NCBI GenBank assembly: GCA_034434835.1
Contig: DAOTXX010000152.1
Location: 45,606 to 109,605 of the forward strand
Reading direction: 5' to 3'
Length of the DNA: 64,000 nucleotides
Source: JBGLNJ01 sp034434835
GTDB lineage: Bacteria; Chloroflexota; Anaerolineae; Fen-1058
Shown: piece after piece, positions 8,438 through 16,576 of the stretch
How the letters are laid out: every line of letters starts with the position of its first letter
How positions within the stretch are numbered: the stretch's first letter is position 1
The notes under the pieces: model-generated
What the model saw: the letters and a program-made list of their open reading frames with translations, nothing else
What the model was told of the DNA's origin: nothing
The model's database searches: none
Program-made: the position numbers and the translations under genes

Positions 8438-9487
8438 CTATCTAGTGATGACCATCGTCGAGGTGATAGACGTGGCTGGCCTGGGCAAGCCTTCCAGAAG
8501 CTGACGCAAGTCCAGGATGTAGGGCGCTGTGCCTGCGCCGCCTCCACTGCCCGGCAGGACGATCACACCGACGTTGGGCGCGAGCTTTTGGACGTAGGTA
8601 TACTGGATTAAATCCGGGTTGTTCCGGAGTGCGTCCGCGATCAGTTGCAGCGCTTTGGCCTCGCCCTCTGCGCGGGTGATCGCCGCATCGCGCACCCCTT
8701 GAGCTTCCACACGCAGCCGCTCAGCTTCCTGCTGCTGCTGCTGGACGAGGAACTTGGCGCGCTCGGCGTTCTGCTGCGCGATCTGCTTTTGCTCAACCGC
8801 CGCAGCGTATTCGGGCGAAAAGCTGATGTTGCGCAGCAAGAACTGAACCAGCCGCAACCCCTGCGCTTCAAAGTCACCGCGGATCTCGTCCTGGATCATT
8901 TGTTGTAGTTCTGTGCGCTTGGAGCCGTAAATCTGCTCGACCGTGTACTGCGCCGTGCGGTTGTAAATCAGCGAACGGACGCGGGGGCGCACAAATTCGT
9001 CCCGGTAACGGCCTTGCCATTGGATGTGCAACTGCACGACCTTGTTCGGATCAGCCGCGTAAATCACCGAGGCGTCCAGGTACACCAACTGGCCGTCCGC
9101 CGTGCGCGCGCTCACCGAGTCGTCGCCCTGGACCTGTCCCTCTTGGGGCGTGGCCGACATCGTGTAGGTCTGGTTCGAGATCGAGTAGCGCACCACGCTT
9201 TCAAAGTAAGGCGCGATCCAGCGCAGCCCCGGCTCCAGTGCGGCAGACCGGTAACCCGTGTTGGTCAGCGCGCTGATAACCACGCCGCGCTCTTGTGGCA
9301 GGATGAACACTAGCCCCGCGCCCAACGTATTGAGCGCAAGCCCGCCGACGAGCAGCACCAGCACAACGATAAGGGATACCTTGGCGTCGCGCCGCTGCGC
9401 CCGCTGGCTGACCACAAAGAACAAGTAAAGAATCAACAGGCCGATCAGACCCCAGCCGATCAGTCCCAACATTTCGCCCAGATTCAT
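8438..9487 (-). CDS. SPFH/Band 7 (prohibitin-like) membrane protein
   Basis: 349 residues from the ATG at 9487, which has AGGAGG eight bases upstream; a longer frame to 9556 lacks one. Two N-terminal membrane helices (about 8-28 and 38-62) are followed by the SPFH domain (about 70-240), then a Gln/Glu/Ala-rich coiled coil (EQKQIAQQNAERAKFL, QQQQEAERLRVEAQG). The C-terminal tail (PNVGVIVLPGSGGG) is typical of prohibitin-like proteins. It likely forms ring assemblies that organise membrane domains or regulate a membrane protease; none is adjacent. Single gene, with the toxin-antitoxin operon terminator just upstream. Confidence 0.88.
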   Translation of the reverse strand: MNLGEMLGLIGWGLIGLLILYLFFVVSQRAQRRDAKVSLIVVLVLLVGGLALNTLGAGLVFILPQERGVVISALTNTGYRSAALEPGLRWIAPYFESVVRYSISNQTYTMSATPQEGQVQGDDSVSARTADGQLVYLDASVIYAADPNKVVQLHIQWQGRYRDEFVRPRVRSLIYNRTAQYTVEQIYGSKRTELQQMIQDEIRGDFEAQGLRLVQFLLRNISFSPEYAAAVEQKQIAQQNAERAKFLVQQQQQEAERLRVEAQGVRDAAITRAEGEAKALQLIADALRNNPDLIQYTYVQKLAPNVGVIVLPGSGGGAGTAPYILDLRQLLEGLPRPATSITSTMVITR

Positions 9488-9596
9488 TGCAGCCTCCTTC
9501 TGCGTGGCTAGATTTCTACCTTCAGGTCTTGCTCGGATTATACCACGCTCCCTCACGCTTGCCTGATTGAGCGCGGCTCGGATTTTGAGACAAAAA

Positions 9597-9627
9597 CCCG
9601 AAGGGATTTACCCTTCGGGCCTTTTTT
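9597..9627. terminator. bidirectional intrinsic terminator
   Basis: Stem CCCGAAGGG (9597-9605)/CCCTTCGGG (9611-9619) with loop ATTTA. A T-tract (9622-9627) follows on plus, and five T on minus. On the minus strand it ends the toxin-antitoxin transcript. Confidence 0.8.
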
Positions 9628-9660
9628 GTGTTTCAACACGATCGCACTGGGGCACAAGGT

Positions 9661-9915
9661 CTAATAACCTTCTCCTTGCTGCATGATGCGATACACCTTC
9701 ACCAATCCCGCGTCATAGTCAATCGTATACAGGATTCGATACTCGCTGATGTCCGGGCGATAGCCGCCCTCTGTTCCTTTGAGCTTGATGCTGTCGTGCG
9801 GCCGCGGGTTCTCTCTCAGATCGAGCAGGCGGCGCGCGATCTGCGCGGCGTGTTTGGGGTGAATCCGGTTCAATCGTTTAGAGGCCGACCTTTCGAGTTT
9901 GACTTGCAAGCTCAA
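9661..9915 (-). CDS. ParE/RelE-superfamily toxin
   Basis: 84 residues of the ParE/RelE fold: N-terminal helix pair with KRLNRIHPKHAAQIARRLLDL, a central IKLKG...GYRP beta hairpin, and the C-terminal YRILYTIDYDAGLVKVYRI strands. It may cleave ribosome-bound mRNA (RelE-like) or act on gyrase (ParE-like); sequence alone does not decide. The start is a TTG inside the upstream antitoxin gene with a GGAAGG box just before it. The 38-bp overlap indicates translational coupling, as is usual for such pairs. Confidence 0.82.
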   Translation of the reverse strand: MSLQVKLERSASKRLNRIHPKHAAQIARRLLDLRENPRPHDSIKLKGTEGGYRPDISEYRILYTIDYDAGLVKVYRIMQQGEGY

Positions 9916-10156
9916 TTTCCTTCCACAGATCGTGGCCGGTCTCTCGCTCGTAATCTTCTATCGCTTCTTCCAGGTCAACAAACTCGGTCGCTTGCGCTTT
10001 GGCTTCGGCCAGCAAGCGACCATCGCGCTCAAGCTCATCCTGCGCCAGGTCCCTGGCCGTCGCCGCCATGATCCGCTCGACCAACCGGAGACGGTCAACT
10101 GGCGGCAAGCGCAGTGCAAGTTGAGTCACGTTTTCCACTGCGGTTATCTCGCCCAT
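9878..10156 (-). CDS. antitoxin partner of the ParE/RelE toxin
   Basis: 92 residues, mainly helical. The central segment LPPVDRLRLVERIMAA resembles the short addiction-module antitoxins of the DUF2281/PHD-like type. The acidic C-terminal part (EEAIEDYERETG) would wrap the toxin. GGAGGTGA lies four bases before the ATG. First gene of the two-gene operon; such antitoxins usually autorepress with the toxin, but no operator is identified. Confidence 0.72.
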   Translation of the reverse strand: MGEITAVENVTQLALRLPPVDRLRLVERIMAATARDLAQDELERDGRLLAEAKAQATEFVDLEEAIEDYERETGHDLWKEIELASQTRKVGL

Positions 10157-10312
10157 GCTTCACCTCCAGCGCCGATTATAACGCCTGAGGATGAAATCGG
10201 TCAAGTAAATCTTGTTTGAAATTGGCTTAAGCGGCACAAGAATTGCCCTCCACAATTTGGGGGGATCGCGGCTGAAAAGTGTGTAGTGATTAGATGGGAT
10301 GTGGTTTCGTGT

Positions 10313-10318
10313 TATAAT
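10313..10318 (+). promoter_or_regulatory. -10 element upstream of the site-2 protease
   Basis: A perfect TATAAT at 10313-10318; the -35 position (about 10290) is poor. Transcription would begin near 10325, which rules out the longest frame starting at 10299 and supports a start at 10350 or 10359. Confidence 0.5.
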
Positions 10319-10349
10319 ACTCGTCTGTCTGACGATTTCCTCTCAAAGG

Positions 10350-10976
10350 ATGGTGAATGTGTTGGGTCTGAGCTTACCTACTCCTATCGAGCTTTTGTCT
10401 CGCCTGCTGATCTTGCTCATCGCGCTGCCCGTCCATGAGCTGGCTCACTCCTTCATCGCTTATAAACTGGGCGACGTGACCGCGCGCGATTACGGGCGAC
10501 TAAGCTTTAACCCGCTTGACCACCTGGATCCCATCGGCGCAGCGATGATTATGCTAGGGGGCTTTGGGTGGGCCAAGCCGGTGCCGGTGAATCCTTATGG
10601 GCTGTACCGCAGCCGCAATTCGACCACCGGCTTTGCGCTCGTGGCGCTGGCTGGGCCGGCCTCCAATCTGTTCCTGGCTGCGTTGTTTGCCGTCCCTCTG
10701 CGGCTTCACCTTATCCCGATCCCTTTTGTGTCGAGTCTGGTTGGCTACTTTATTGGGATCAACATCGCCTTGGCTGTGTTTAACCTGATTCCCATCCCGC
10801 CACTGGACGGCTCACGTATCGCGGTGGCAGTTTTGCCGCCTGCCTGGGGAGAATACATCTTGCGGCTGGAGCCTTACGGCATTATCATTGTCATCGCCTT
10901 GTACTTCGTCGGCGTCATCAGCCTGCTGATGGGGCCGCCCCTGTTTTTCTTGAGCCGCTTGATCCTGGGCTACTAA
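10350..10976 (+). CDS. site-2 protease (M50) family membrane metalloprotease
   Basis: 208 residues. The zinc motif HELAH lies in the first membrane helix (PVHELAHSFIAYKLGD), and the third ligand region NLIPIPPLDGSRI contains the conserved Asp-Gly. It belongs to the small M50B/rhomboid-like S2P group without a PDZ domain. It would cut transmembrane segments of regulators or envelope proteins; the substrate is unknown. ATG 10350 is preceded too closely by AAAGG, so GTG 10359 is an equal alternative. The HD-domain gene follows 5 bp downstream, forming a likely operon. Confidence 0.88.
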   Translation: MVNVLGLSLPTPIELLSRLLILLIALPVHELAHSFIAYKLGDVTARDYGRLSFNPLDHLDPIGAAMIMLGGFGWAKPVPVNPYGLYRSRNSTTGFALVALAGPASNLFLAALFAVPLRLHLIPIPFVSSLVGYFIGINIALAVFNLIPIPPLDGSRIAVAVLPPAWGEYILRLEPYGIIIVIALYFVGVISLLMGPPLFFLSRLILGY

Positions 10977-10981
10977 AGGCC

Positions 10982-11527
10982 TTGAAGGTCTCACGAGTTG
11001 CTGTGCCTGCTGCTTACCGCGTGCGCCAGTTTGTCAGCGCGCTGTTGGCGCGCGTCACACCCGACGACTTGCGCGAGGTGGATGAACTCTTGCCACCAGG
11101 CGCGCAGCCGCTCTTTCGCCGGATGAGCGTCTCCGATCAATCCCACAGCCTGAGGGTCATGCGCGCGCTGCGCCATCAGGGGCATACCGAACAGGACTTG
11201 CTCGCTGCGGCGCTTTTGCACGATGTGGGCAAATCGGCGGCGTGGATCACCCCTGCGCATCGCACGATCATTGTGTTGAGCCGACGCTTTGCCCCCACTT
11301 TGTTGGCCTGGCTGAGCCAGGGTGAACCGCGCCGCGAAGCGTGGCGCAGGCCGTTCGTCATTCATCGCCAGCACCCCGACCTGGGCGCGCAGTGGGCCGC
11401 TCAGGCGGGATGCAGCGCGCTGACGGTATCGCTCATCCGCCGCCACCAGGAACTGCTGAGCTGTGAACCACAAGACGAAGAAGAACGTCTGCTCCTTGCG
11501 CTCCAACGCGCCGACGACAACCATTAA
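10982..11527 (+). CDS. HD-domain phosphohydrolase
   Basis: 181 residues. The metal-binding HD pair is in LLHDVGKSAAW, with an upstream His in SDQSHSLRVMRAL and a later His/Asp-rich helix, as in the HD superfamily. The size suggests a minimal phosphohydrolase acting on a nucleotide or phosphorylated metabolite rather than a GGDEF/HD-GYP protein. The start used is TTG with a weak ribosome site; GTG at 11003 is an alternative. It lies directly behind the M50 protease gene. Confidence 0.75.
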   Translation: MKVSRVAVPAAYRVRQFVSALLARVTPDDLREVDELLPPGAQPLFRRMSVSDQSHSLRVMRALRHQGHTEQDLLAAALLHDVGKSAAWITPAHRTIIVLSRRFAPTLLAWLSQGEPRREAWRRPFVIHRQHPDLGAQWAAQAGCSALTVSLIRRHQELLSCEPQDEEERLLLALQRADDNH

Positions 11528-11868
11528 GGTCTTTCCGTAACTCTTTCGAAACGCCAGAGAATCGTGCGATATGAATAACGTAACGCGATTGTGGTGTGCG
11601 ATGTCACCTGACAAATCGATGTAACTACGATAACCTTCATGTAACTATTCAGATGTCATTGCGAGGAGGCCTGCGAAGCGGGCCGACGAAGCAATCTCGC
11701 GCCTCTGTGGAGATTGCTTCGCGCCCTCGCCTTCGGCGGGCGCTCGCAATGACAGTAGGGGGTAGACTGGGCTGAACAGTTACACCTTCATAAGGATCAT
11801 GATCAACCAGTATCGCCAAAAACAGCAATTGTCGCACATCACGCCGATAAAACAAACAGGAGGTCAAA
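11528..11868. other. 341-bp intergenic region with a MITE-like element
   Basis: No gene is seen. The central part is the inverted-repeat element at 11641-11783 with its target duplication. The last 77 bp hold the alanine dehydrogenase leader with a clear AGGAGG box; no convincing -35/-10 pair is recognised. Confidence 0.6.
11641..11783. mobile_element. MITE-like element with 8-bp target duplication
   Basis: Terminal inverted repeats GTAACTATTCAG (11641-11652) and CTGAACAGTTAC (11772-11783) match at 11 of 12 positions. Both ends are flanked by the direct repeat ACCTTCAT (11633-11640 and 11784-11791). Inside lies a second palindromic unit from TGTCATTGCGAG (11654) to CTCGCAATGACA (11754), which also occurs alone at 19683-19765. 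No ORF. Confidence 0.75.
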
Positions 11869-12978
11869 ATGATCATCGGCATCCCCAAAGAGATCAAAGA
11901 CAACGAGTACCGGGTCTCCTTGACTCCCGGTGGAGCGCGCCTGCTCACCCAGCAAGGCCATCGCGTCCTGGTACAATCCACGGCGGGCGAAGGCAGTGGC
12001 TTTTCCGATGCCGAGTACGCCGAATCCGGCGCGACCATTGTTCAAACTGCGGCTCAGGCTTGGTCGGCGGAAATGGTGATGAAAGTCAAAGAACCCCTGC
12101 CGGCCGAGTACGATTTCCTGCGGCCCGATTTGTGTCTGTTCACTTACTTGCACCTGGCCGCCGTCGAAAAGCTCACGCATGTGCTGATGGAGAAAAAGAC
12201 TCTCAGCATCGCCTATGAGACGGTGCAACTGCCCGATGGCTCGCTGCCGCTGCTCACGCCCATGAGCGAGGTAGCCGGGCGCATGGCTGTGCAGGTGGGC
12301 GCGCATTATCTGGAAAAGATCCATGGCGGACGCGGCAAACTGCTGGGGGGCGTGCCGGGCGTCACGCCGTGTGATGTGGTGATCATCGGCGGTGGCACAG
12401 TGGGCACTAACGCGGCCCAGATGGCGCTCGGCATGGGCGCTCGGGTGACGATTGTTGACATTGACCTGAACCGCTTGCGCTATCTGTCCGAAGTGCTGCA
12501 CGGCAATCTCGTCACGTTAATGTCCAACCCGCTCAACATCGCCTCGGCGGTCGAGTACGCCGATCTGCTCGTCGGCGCAGTGCTCGTCGCGGGCGCCAAG
12601 GCGCCTCGTCTGGTCACGCGCGAGATGGTCAGCCGCATGAAGCCGGGCAGCGTGATCGTGGATGTGGCAGTTGACCAGGGTGGCTGCGTGGAGACGGTGC
12701 ATCCCACCACGCACAGCGATCCGGTGTATTTCGTGGACGGCGTGCTCCACTATTGCGTGGCCAACATGCCAGGCGCAGTACCGCGCACTTCGACCTATGC
12801 GCTGTCCAATGCCACCTTGCCCTATGCTGAAAAGCTGGCCCGCCTGGGGCCTATCCCGGCGTGCAAAGCTAATCCGGCTCTGGCCTTGGGCGTCAACACC
12901 TACAAGGGGCACCTCACCTACAAAGCTGTAGCCGATGCCTTTGGCCTGCCCTATACGCCGCTGGACCAGTTGCTCTAA
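11869..12978 (+). CDS. ald: alanine dehydrogenase
   Basis: Cytoplasmic NAD-dependent L-alanine dehydrogenase (L-alanine + NAD+ + H2O to pyruvate + NH4+ + NADH), 369 residues, full length. The N-terminal catalytic domain begins MIIGIPKEIKDNEYRVSLTP; the catalytic Lys (KVKEP, about 74) and His (YLHLA, 95) are present. The Rossmann loop GGGTVGTNAA is at 174-183. The C-terminal YKGHLTYKAVADAFGL tail is typical. ATG preceded by AGGAGG. Alone on its transcript; it could feed alanine from imported peptides, or from the racemase encoded at 48132, into pyruvate. Confidence 0.97.
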   Translation: MIIGIPKEIKDNEYRVSLTPGGARLLTQQGHRVLVQSTAGEGSGFSDAEYAESGATIVQTAAQAWSAEMVMKVKEPLPAEYDFLRPDLCLFTYLHLAAVEKLTHVLMEKKTLSIAYETVQLPDGSLPLLTPMSEVAGRMAVQVGAHYLEKIHGGRGKLLGGVPGVTPCDVVIIGGGTVGTNAAQMALGMGARVTIVDIDLNRLRYLSEVLHGNLVTLMSNPLNIASAVEYADLLVGAVLVAGAKAPRLVTREMVSRMKPGSVIVDVAVDQGGCVETVHPTTHSDPVYFVDGVLHYCVANMPGAVPRTSTYALSNATLPYAEKLARLGPIPACKANPALALGVNTYKGHLTYKAVADAFGLPYTPLDQLL

Positions 12979-13023
12979 CGGCCATGACCCTGATTTCCTA
13001 TACACTCGACCTACAACCGGGTG

Positions 13024-13029
13024 TATAAT
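13024..13029 (+). promoter_or_regulatory. -10 element for the lipoprotein gene
   Basis: TATAAT at 13024-13029, 44 bp before the ATG at 13073. The -35 region is not recognisable. Confidence 0.45.
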
Positions 13030-13072
13030 CAACCCAAAGCTTATTCGATTCCACTCTCAGGAGGAGATCAAC

Positions 13073-13936
13073 ATGAAAACCCAAGTGTCCCGGCTAGTCG
13101 GATTGGTTATGATGGTGGCTTTGCTGATCACGGCGTGTACGTCCGGCGGCGGCGAAGCGCAACTCAAGACAGGGCCAACCCAGACACAGGCAATCAATGT
13201 GCCTCTGCCGCCTGATCCTAACAAGCCTACCGACCTCACCCTGCAATTGGGGGCAGCCGAAGTGACGGTGGGCATGGGAGCAGCCCGGCTGGTGGATGGC
13301 ACTGTCCAGTTCAACGTGTCGGAACTCCAGCCGTCTGTCAGCACGAGCGGCAGCAAAGCGGAGATCATCCAACCCTCGCTCAAGGGCACGGTGCCCAAAG
13401 ACCTGGTCAACAAGTGGAATCTCCGGTTCAGCAACGCGGCGGCGGTCAACCTGGTCGTGCAAGCCGGCGCCTACAATGGCACCTGGAATCTGGGCGGCCT
13501 GCGCCTGCAATCGCTCAAGTGGGAAGAGGGCGCCTCTAGCTCGACGATCGCGTTCGGCTTGCCCAACCCGGAGAAGTTGGAAACGTTCACCTTCAAGACA
13601 GGCGCTTCGACCCTCAAGTTGACCGGCCTGGGGAACCTCAATTTTGCCCAGATGGACTTTCAGGGCGACGCCGGTACCTATACGCTCGACTTTGGCGGCA
13701 AGCTCAAGCGAAGCGCTAATGTGGAGGTCAAGACGGCCGCCAGCACCATGACCATTGTCGTGCCGGTCGGCACCAGCGCGCGCATCAACGTCAAGAGCAA
13801 GGTCAGCAACATCAAGACCGTCGGCTCCTGGACGACCTCCGGCGCCACGTATACGACCGGCAAAGAGGATGCGACCGACAAACTAACCGTCAACGTGGAC
13901 ATCGGAGCGGGCCAGCTCACGCTCGATACGCACTAG
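13073..13936 (+). CDS. toast-rack-like (DUF2154/LiaF-type) lipoprotein
   Basis: 287 residues from the ATG with AGGAGG upstream. Signal peptide ends in the lipobox LITAC (Cys at about 23). The rest is a series of beta repeats: LQLGAAEVTVGMG, WNLRFSNAAAVNLVVQAGA, TFTFKTGASTLKLTGLG, VEVKTAASTMTIVVPVG, ending VDIGAGQLTLDTH. This pattern resembles the toast-rack domain of LiaF-like cell-envelope stress proteins. It is probably a surface-anchored sensor or structural protein; no LiaRS genes are adjacent. The family assignment is by pattern only. Confidence 0.6.
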   Translation: MKTQVSRLVGLVMMVALLITACTSGGGEAQLKTGPTQTQAINVPLPPDPNKPTDLTLQLGAAEVTVGMGAARLVDGTVQFNVSELQPSVSTSGSKAEIIQPSLKGTVPKDLVNKWNLRFSNAAAVNLVVQAGAYNGTWNLGGLRLQSLKWEEGASSSTIAFGLPNPEKLETFTFKTGASTLKLTGLGNLNFAQMDFQGDAGTYTLDFGGKLKRSANVEVKTAASTMTIVVPVGTSARINVKSKVSNIKTVGSWTTSGATYTTGKEDATDKLTVNVDIGAGQLTLDTH

Positions 13937-13981
13937 GAACCCGACGCGATTCAGGCCAGGCGTCGAGAGATTTTGTCGTTC

Positions 13982-14024
13982 GCAAAACGTGAAACGTAGA
14001 ACGTGATTACGTTTCACGTTTTGC
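13982..14024. repeat. heptamer-phased fold-back array (xxxACGT)
   Basis: Units AAAACGT, GAAACGT, AGAACGT are followed by their complement, giving a 16-bp stem GCAAAACGTGAAACGT (13982-13997)/ACGTTTCACGTTTTGC (14009-14024). It may act as a terminator for the lipoprotein gene that ends at 13936. Confidence 0.65.
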
Positions 14025-14026
14025 AT

Positions 14027-14131
14027 CTATAGATGTTCAGAAAAAGATTTGTGGTAGGGGCAGGCCTTGCGCCTGCCCTGGGCGACCGCAAGGGTCGCCC
14101 CTACCCCAAAACATTATCTGAAGGTCTATAG
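14027..14131. repeat. palindromic dispersed element
   Basis: Ends TCTATAGATGTTCAGA and TCTGAAGGTCTATAG are imperfect inverted repeats. Between them are hairpins GGCAGGC-cttgc-GCCTGCC (about 14059) and one based on GGGCGACC/GGTCGCCC. A related hairpin with the same GGCAGGCCTTGCGCCTGCC core is at 35011-35029. Confidence 0.55.
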
Positions 14132-14265
14132 CAGCTTGTCGGAGAACCTAGCCGAGGCGGCTCCTTGCGAAGCACCCTGTAGCGAAGCGGAGTGGGCATG
14201 CCGCCGTTTTAGGGCAAAATGCCAGGCGTGGGAGCCCAGCCAGCTTTCTCTCCGACAGGCTGCTA
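14129..14265. mobile_element. MITE-like element with ~18-bp terminal inverted repeats
   Basis: Left end TAGCAGCTTGTCGGAGAA (14129-14146); the right end on the other strand reads TAGCAGCCTGTCGGAGAGAA (14265-14246). TA at both borders would fit a Tc1/IS630-type TA target. No ORF. The right TIR supplies the stop codon of the membrane-protein gene that ends here. Confidence 0.65.
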
Positions 14266-15150
14266 GCCCTGCGAGGTCTCGGGGACCTCGAAGGTCTGAT
14301 ATTGACGACGCGGAGCCAACCTCCACACCATCAGCCCTGCGCATAGGAAGCCAAAGATAAAATTGGATGTCGCCGTCTCCACCAAGTGAGTCAGCCGCAC
14401 GGCATCGGGCATGATCGGGTTGTACGGGATGAGGAGCATCGCGTTCATCAGCACCGCGAACAGCAGCCCGACGGCGACGCCCGCTTCCCACCATCGGCCC
14501 TTCACCATGCGGATCACCGGCAGAGCCAGCACTGTCCACATCAACCCGCGTGGAATTTGAAAGAGCGGCATCCAGGCCGGGATCACCAGGCCGCCCTGGT
14601 AAAACTCGCGGATCGCTGGATTCTGCCACGCGACAAAATAGCCAAAGCCAAAGTACAGCGCGATATAGAGCGCCGTGCTCGCCGCCAGCTTCCAGACCCA
14701 CTCGCGCGGCGGCATCACCAGGCGCGAGTTCTCACTCTGCGGCTCGGACGACCTGAGCTTGCCCAGGGTGATCACAGCGAGTGGCGCAATCCACACGGAA
14801 GCCACCGCGCCATTCAGAAACAATTTGGGCAACATTCCTGGCGGCAAGATGTGCGACAAAAAAACCGCCGACTCGATCTGCGGCATGAAGGTGTTGGCCC
14901 CATAGTAAACCAGCGCCATCACCGCTATCAGCTTCAAGCCCGACCAGCGCGACCGTATGATCGGATAAGCCATGACAAGCGCGTACATCAGGCAGACTGC
15001 CACAAAAGCCTGAAACGTGCTGCTGGCCTGCTCAGGCGTCGTGCTGGTGCTTTCTTCCAATCCAGACACCGCTGACGCCACCGACAAACTGATGAACACC
15101 GCAATCGTCAACGCGACGATTCTCACCACAAACATCAAGACGGATTTCAT
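14263..15150 (-). CDS. polytopic membrane protein of unknown function
   Basis: 295 residues from the ATG at 15150 with GGGAGG five bases before the start codon; the longer frame to 15270 has no ribosome site. About seven or eight hydrophobic helices alternate with short loops (FVVRIVALTIAVFISLSVAS, AFVAVCLMYALVMAYPII, WIAPLAVITLGKL, LYIALYFGFGYFVAWQNPAI). I do not recognise a family. The last residues (FEVPETSQG) run into a repeat region and the stop codon lies within the inverted repeat of a MITE-like element, so the native C-terminus may have been altered. Confidence 0.65.
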   Translation of the reverse strand: MKSVLMFVVRIVALTIAVFISLSVASAVSGLEESTSTTPEQASSTFQAFVAVCLMYALVMAYPIIRSRWSGLKLIAVMALVYYGANTFMPQIESAVFLSHILPPGMLPKLFLNGAVASVWIAPLAVITLGKLRSSEPQSENSRLVMPPREWVWKLAASTALYIALYFGFGYFVAWQNPAIREFYQGGLVIPAWMPLFQIPRGLMWTVLALPVIRMVKGRWWEAGVAVGLLFAVLMNAMLLIPYNPIMPDAVRLTHLVETATSNFIFGFLCAGLMVWRLAPRRQYQTFEVPETSQG

Positions 15151-15286
15151 CGTGACCTCCCATTTCGATTTTGATATTTGAAATCTATCAGGCTTTGGCC
15201 TGCCCGCCATCGTCCGCGTGGACATTTTCGCTCCTGTCCGTCCGTACACTGTCCCTGCGATCAATGGCAAAAGTTGCTGAGCGGAG

Positions 15287-15292
15287 TATAAT
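15287..15292 (+). promoter_or_regulatory. -10 element implying a leaderless histidine-kinase mRNA
   Basis: TATAAT at 15287-15292 lies nine bases before the ATG at 15302. With normal spacing transcription would start at about 15299-15302, giving a leaderless or nearly leaderless mRNA. No Shine-Dalgarno sequence is present, which agrees. Confidence 0.45.
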
Positions 15293-15301
15293 CAAGCCAC
15301 G

Positions 15302-16576
15302 ATGAAATCATCCGACTTTTTCGCGCGCGCTTTTCAGCGTATCCGGCAATGGTTATCCCGGTCTTTCTCCGCGCCGGGTGATGAAGAACGCGAGGTGCGC
15401 CCCTTTTTTCTCATTGTGATGGCAGTGCTGGCTTTCTTGTACGGGCAAGCTTTGTATGCTTCGCCCGAGCTGCGGCAGCCCGCCCGCCTGATCCCGTTTA
15501 CGGCCCTGATGCTGATCCACGCTGCTCTGCACTGGCTCAGCCCACGCCTGGCATTGGGACGCTGGGGGATTCTATACCTGGCCGTGCAGGGCGCATTGGC
15601 GTTTGTGCTCGCCATGTTGACAGGGCATGTCGGCCTCGTCTTTGGATTGTATGGAGCTTTGATCGGCCAGGCCGTCGGCATCTTGCGGCGCACACGTCTG
15701 GTCGCTGTCGCCATCGTGATTTATCTGGGGTTGGCTGCCATCAACATCATTCTGCTGGGGGGCCAAACCGATCTTTTCAACTGGGCGCTGCTTGCCGCCG
15801 TGATGACGCTTTTCATCGTCACATACGTGGTCATGTTCACCCGGCAGATGGAGGCTCGCGCCCGCGCGCAAGCACTGCTGGCCGAACTGGAAACCGCCCA
15901 CCGGGAGCTGGCCGAGTATGCCACGCAAGTCGAGGACCTGACGATTGCAGCGGAGCGCCAACGCATGGCGCGCGAGCTGCACGACACACTCGCGCAGGGA
16001 CTGGCCGGATTGATCCTGCAACTCGAAGCGGCCAGCTCACACCTGGGCAGTGGCCGCACCGAGCGCGCGCAGGCAATCCTTCAGCAGGCGATGGCTCGTG
16101 CCCGCACGACACTCGCCGATGCGCGCCGTGCGATTGGCGATCTCCGCGAGAGCGCTGCTGTCTCCAAAGATTTGACCGAGGCCGTGCGCGTCGAGGTCAA
16201 CCGTTTCACCACGGCCACAGGCATTCCGTGTGAACTCGAGCCCGGCGACCTTCCGCCGCTGCCCGAGTCGCTCCGCGAGCACGCCTGGCGGATCGTGTCC
16301 GAGGCGCTGACAAACATCGCGCGTCACGCGCAGGCCAATCATGCATGGGTCCGGCTGGCCTGCGAGAACGATCGCCTTGAGATTGAGGTGCGCGATGACG
16401 GGCGCGGCTTTGACCTGACGGCGGACGAACCCGAGTCAGGGCACTATGGCTTGTTGGGGATGCGCGAGCGCGCTCGACTGGCGGGCGGGACGTTAGCCGT
16501 TGAAAGCGCAATAGGGCAAGGCACGACCGTGCGATTGAGCATGCCGCTCGATCAAGTGATTGCGAATGCATGGTAG
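15302..16576 (+). CDS. NarL-family sensor histidine kinase
   Basis: 424 residues. About six membrane helices fill residues 34-180, without a large extracellular sensor, so the signal is probably sensed within or near the membrane. The HisKA_3 dimerisation helix has the phospho-acceptor His at 227 (MARELHDTLAQGL). HATPase motifs are the N box EALTNIARHA (334-343), DDGRGFD (365-371) and GLLGMRERA. Its natural partner is a NarL/LuxR response regulator; one is encoded at 19785 on the same strand, with five unrelated genes or remnants in between. The downstream DUF3800 gene starts at the base after the stop. Confidence 0.93.
   Translation: MKSSDFFARAFQRIRQWLSRSFSAPGDEEREVRPFFLIVMAVLAFLYGQALYASPELRQPARLIPFTALMLIHAALHWLSPRLALGRWGILYLAVQGALAFVLAMLTGHVGLVFGLYGALIGQAVGILRRTRLVAVAIVIYLGLAAINIILLGGQTDLFNWALLAAVMTLFIVTYVVMFTRQMEARARAQALLAELETAHRELAEYATQVEDLTIAAERQRMARELHDTLAQGLAGLILQLEAASSHLGSGRTERAQAILQQAMARARTTLADARRAIGDLRESAAVSKDLTEAVRVEVNRFTTATGIPCELEPGDLPPLPESLREHAWRIVSEALTNIARHAQANHAWVRLACENDRLEIEVRDDGRGFDLTADEPESGHYGLLGMRERARLAGGTLAVESAIGQGTTVRLSMPLDQVIANAW

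Noticed and set aside
12935..13072. 46-codon N-terminal extension of the toast-rack-like lipoprotein
   Set aside because: It overlaps the end of ald and precedes a perfect ribosome site and lipoprotein signal at 13073.
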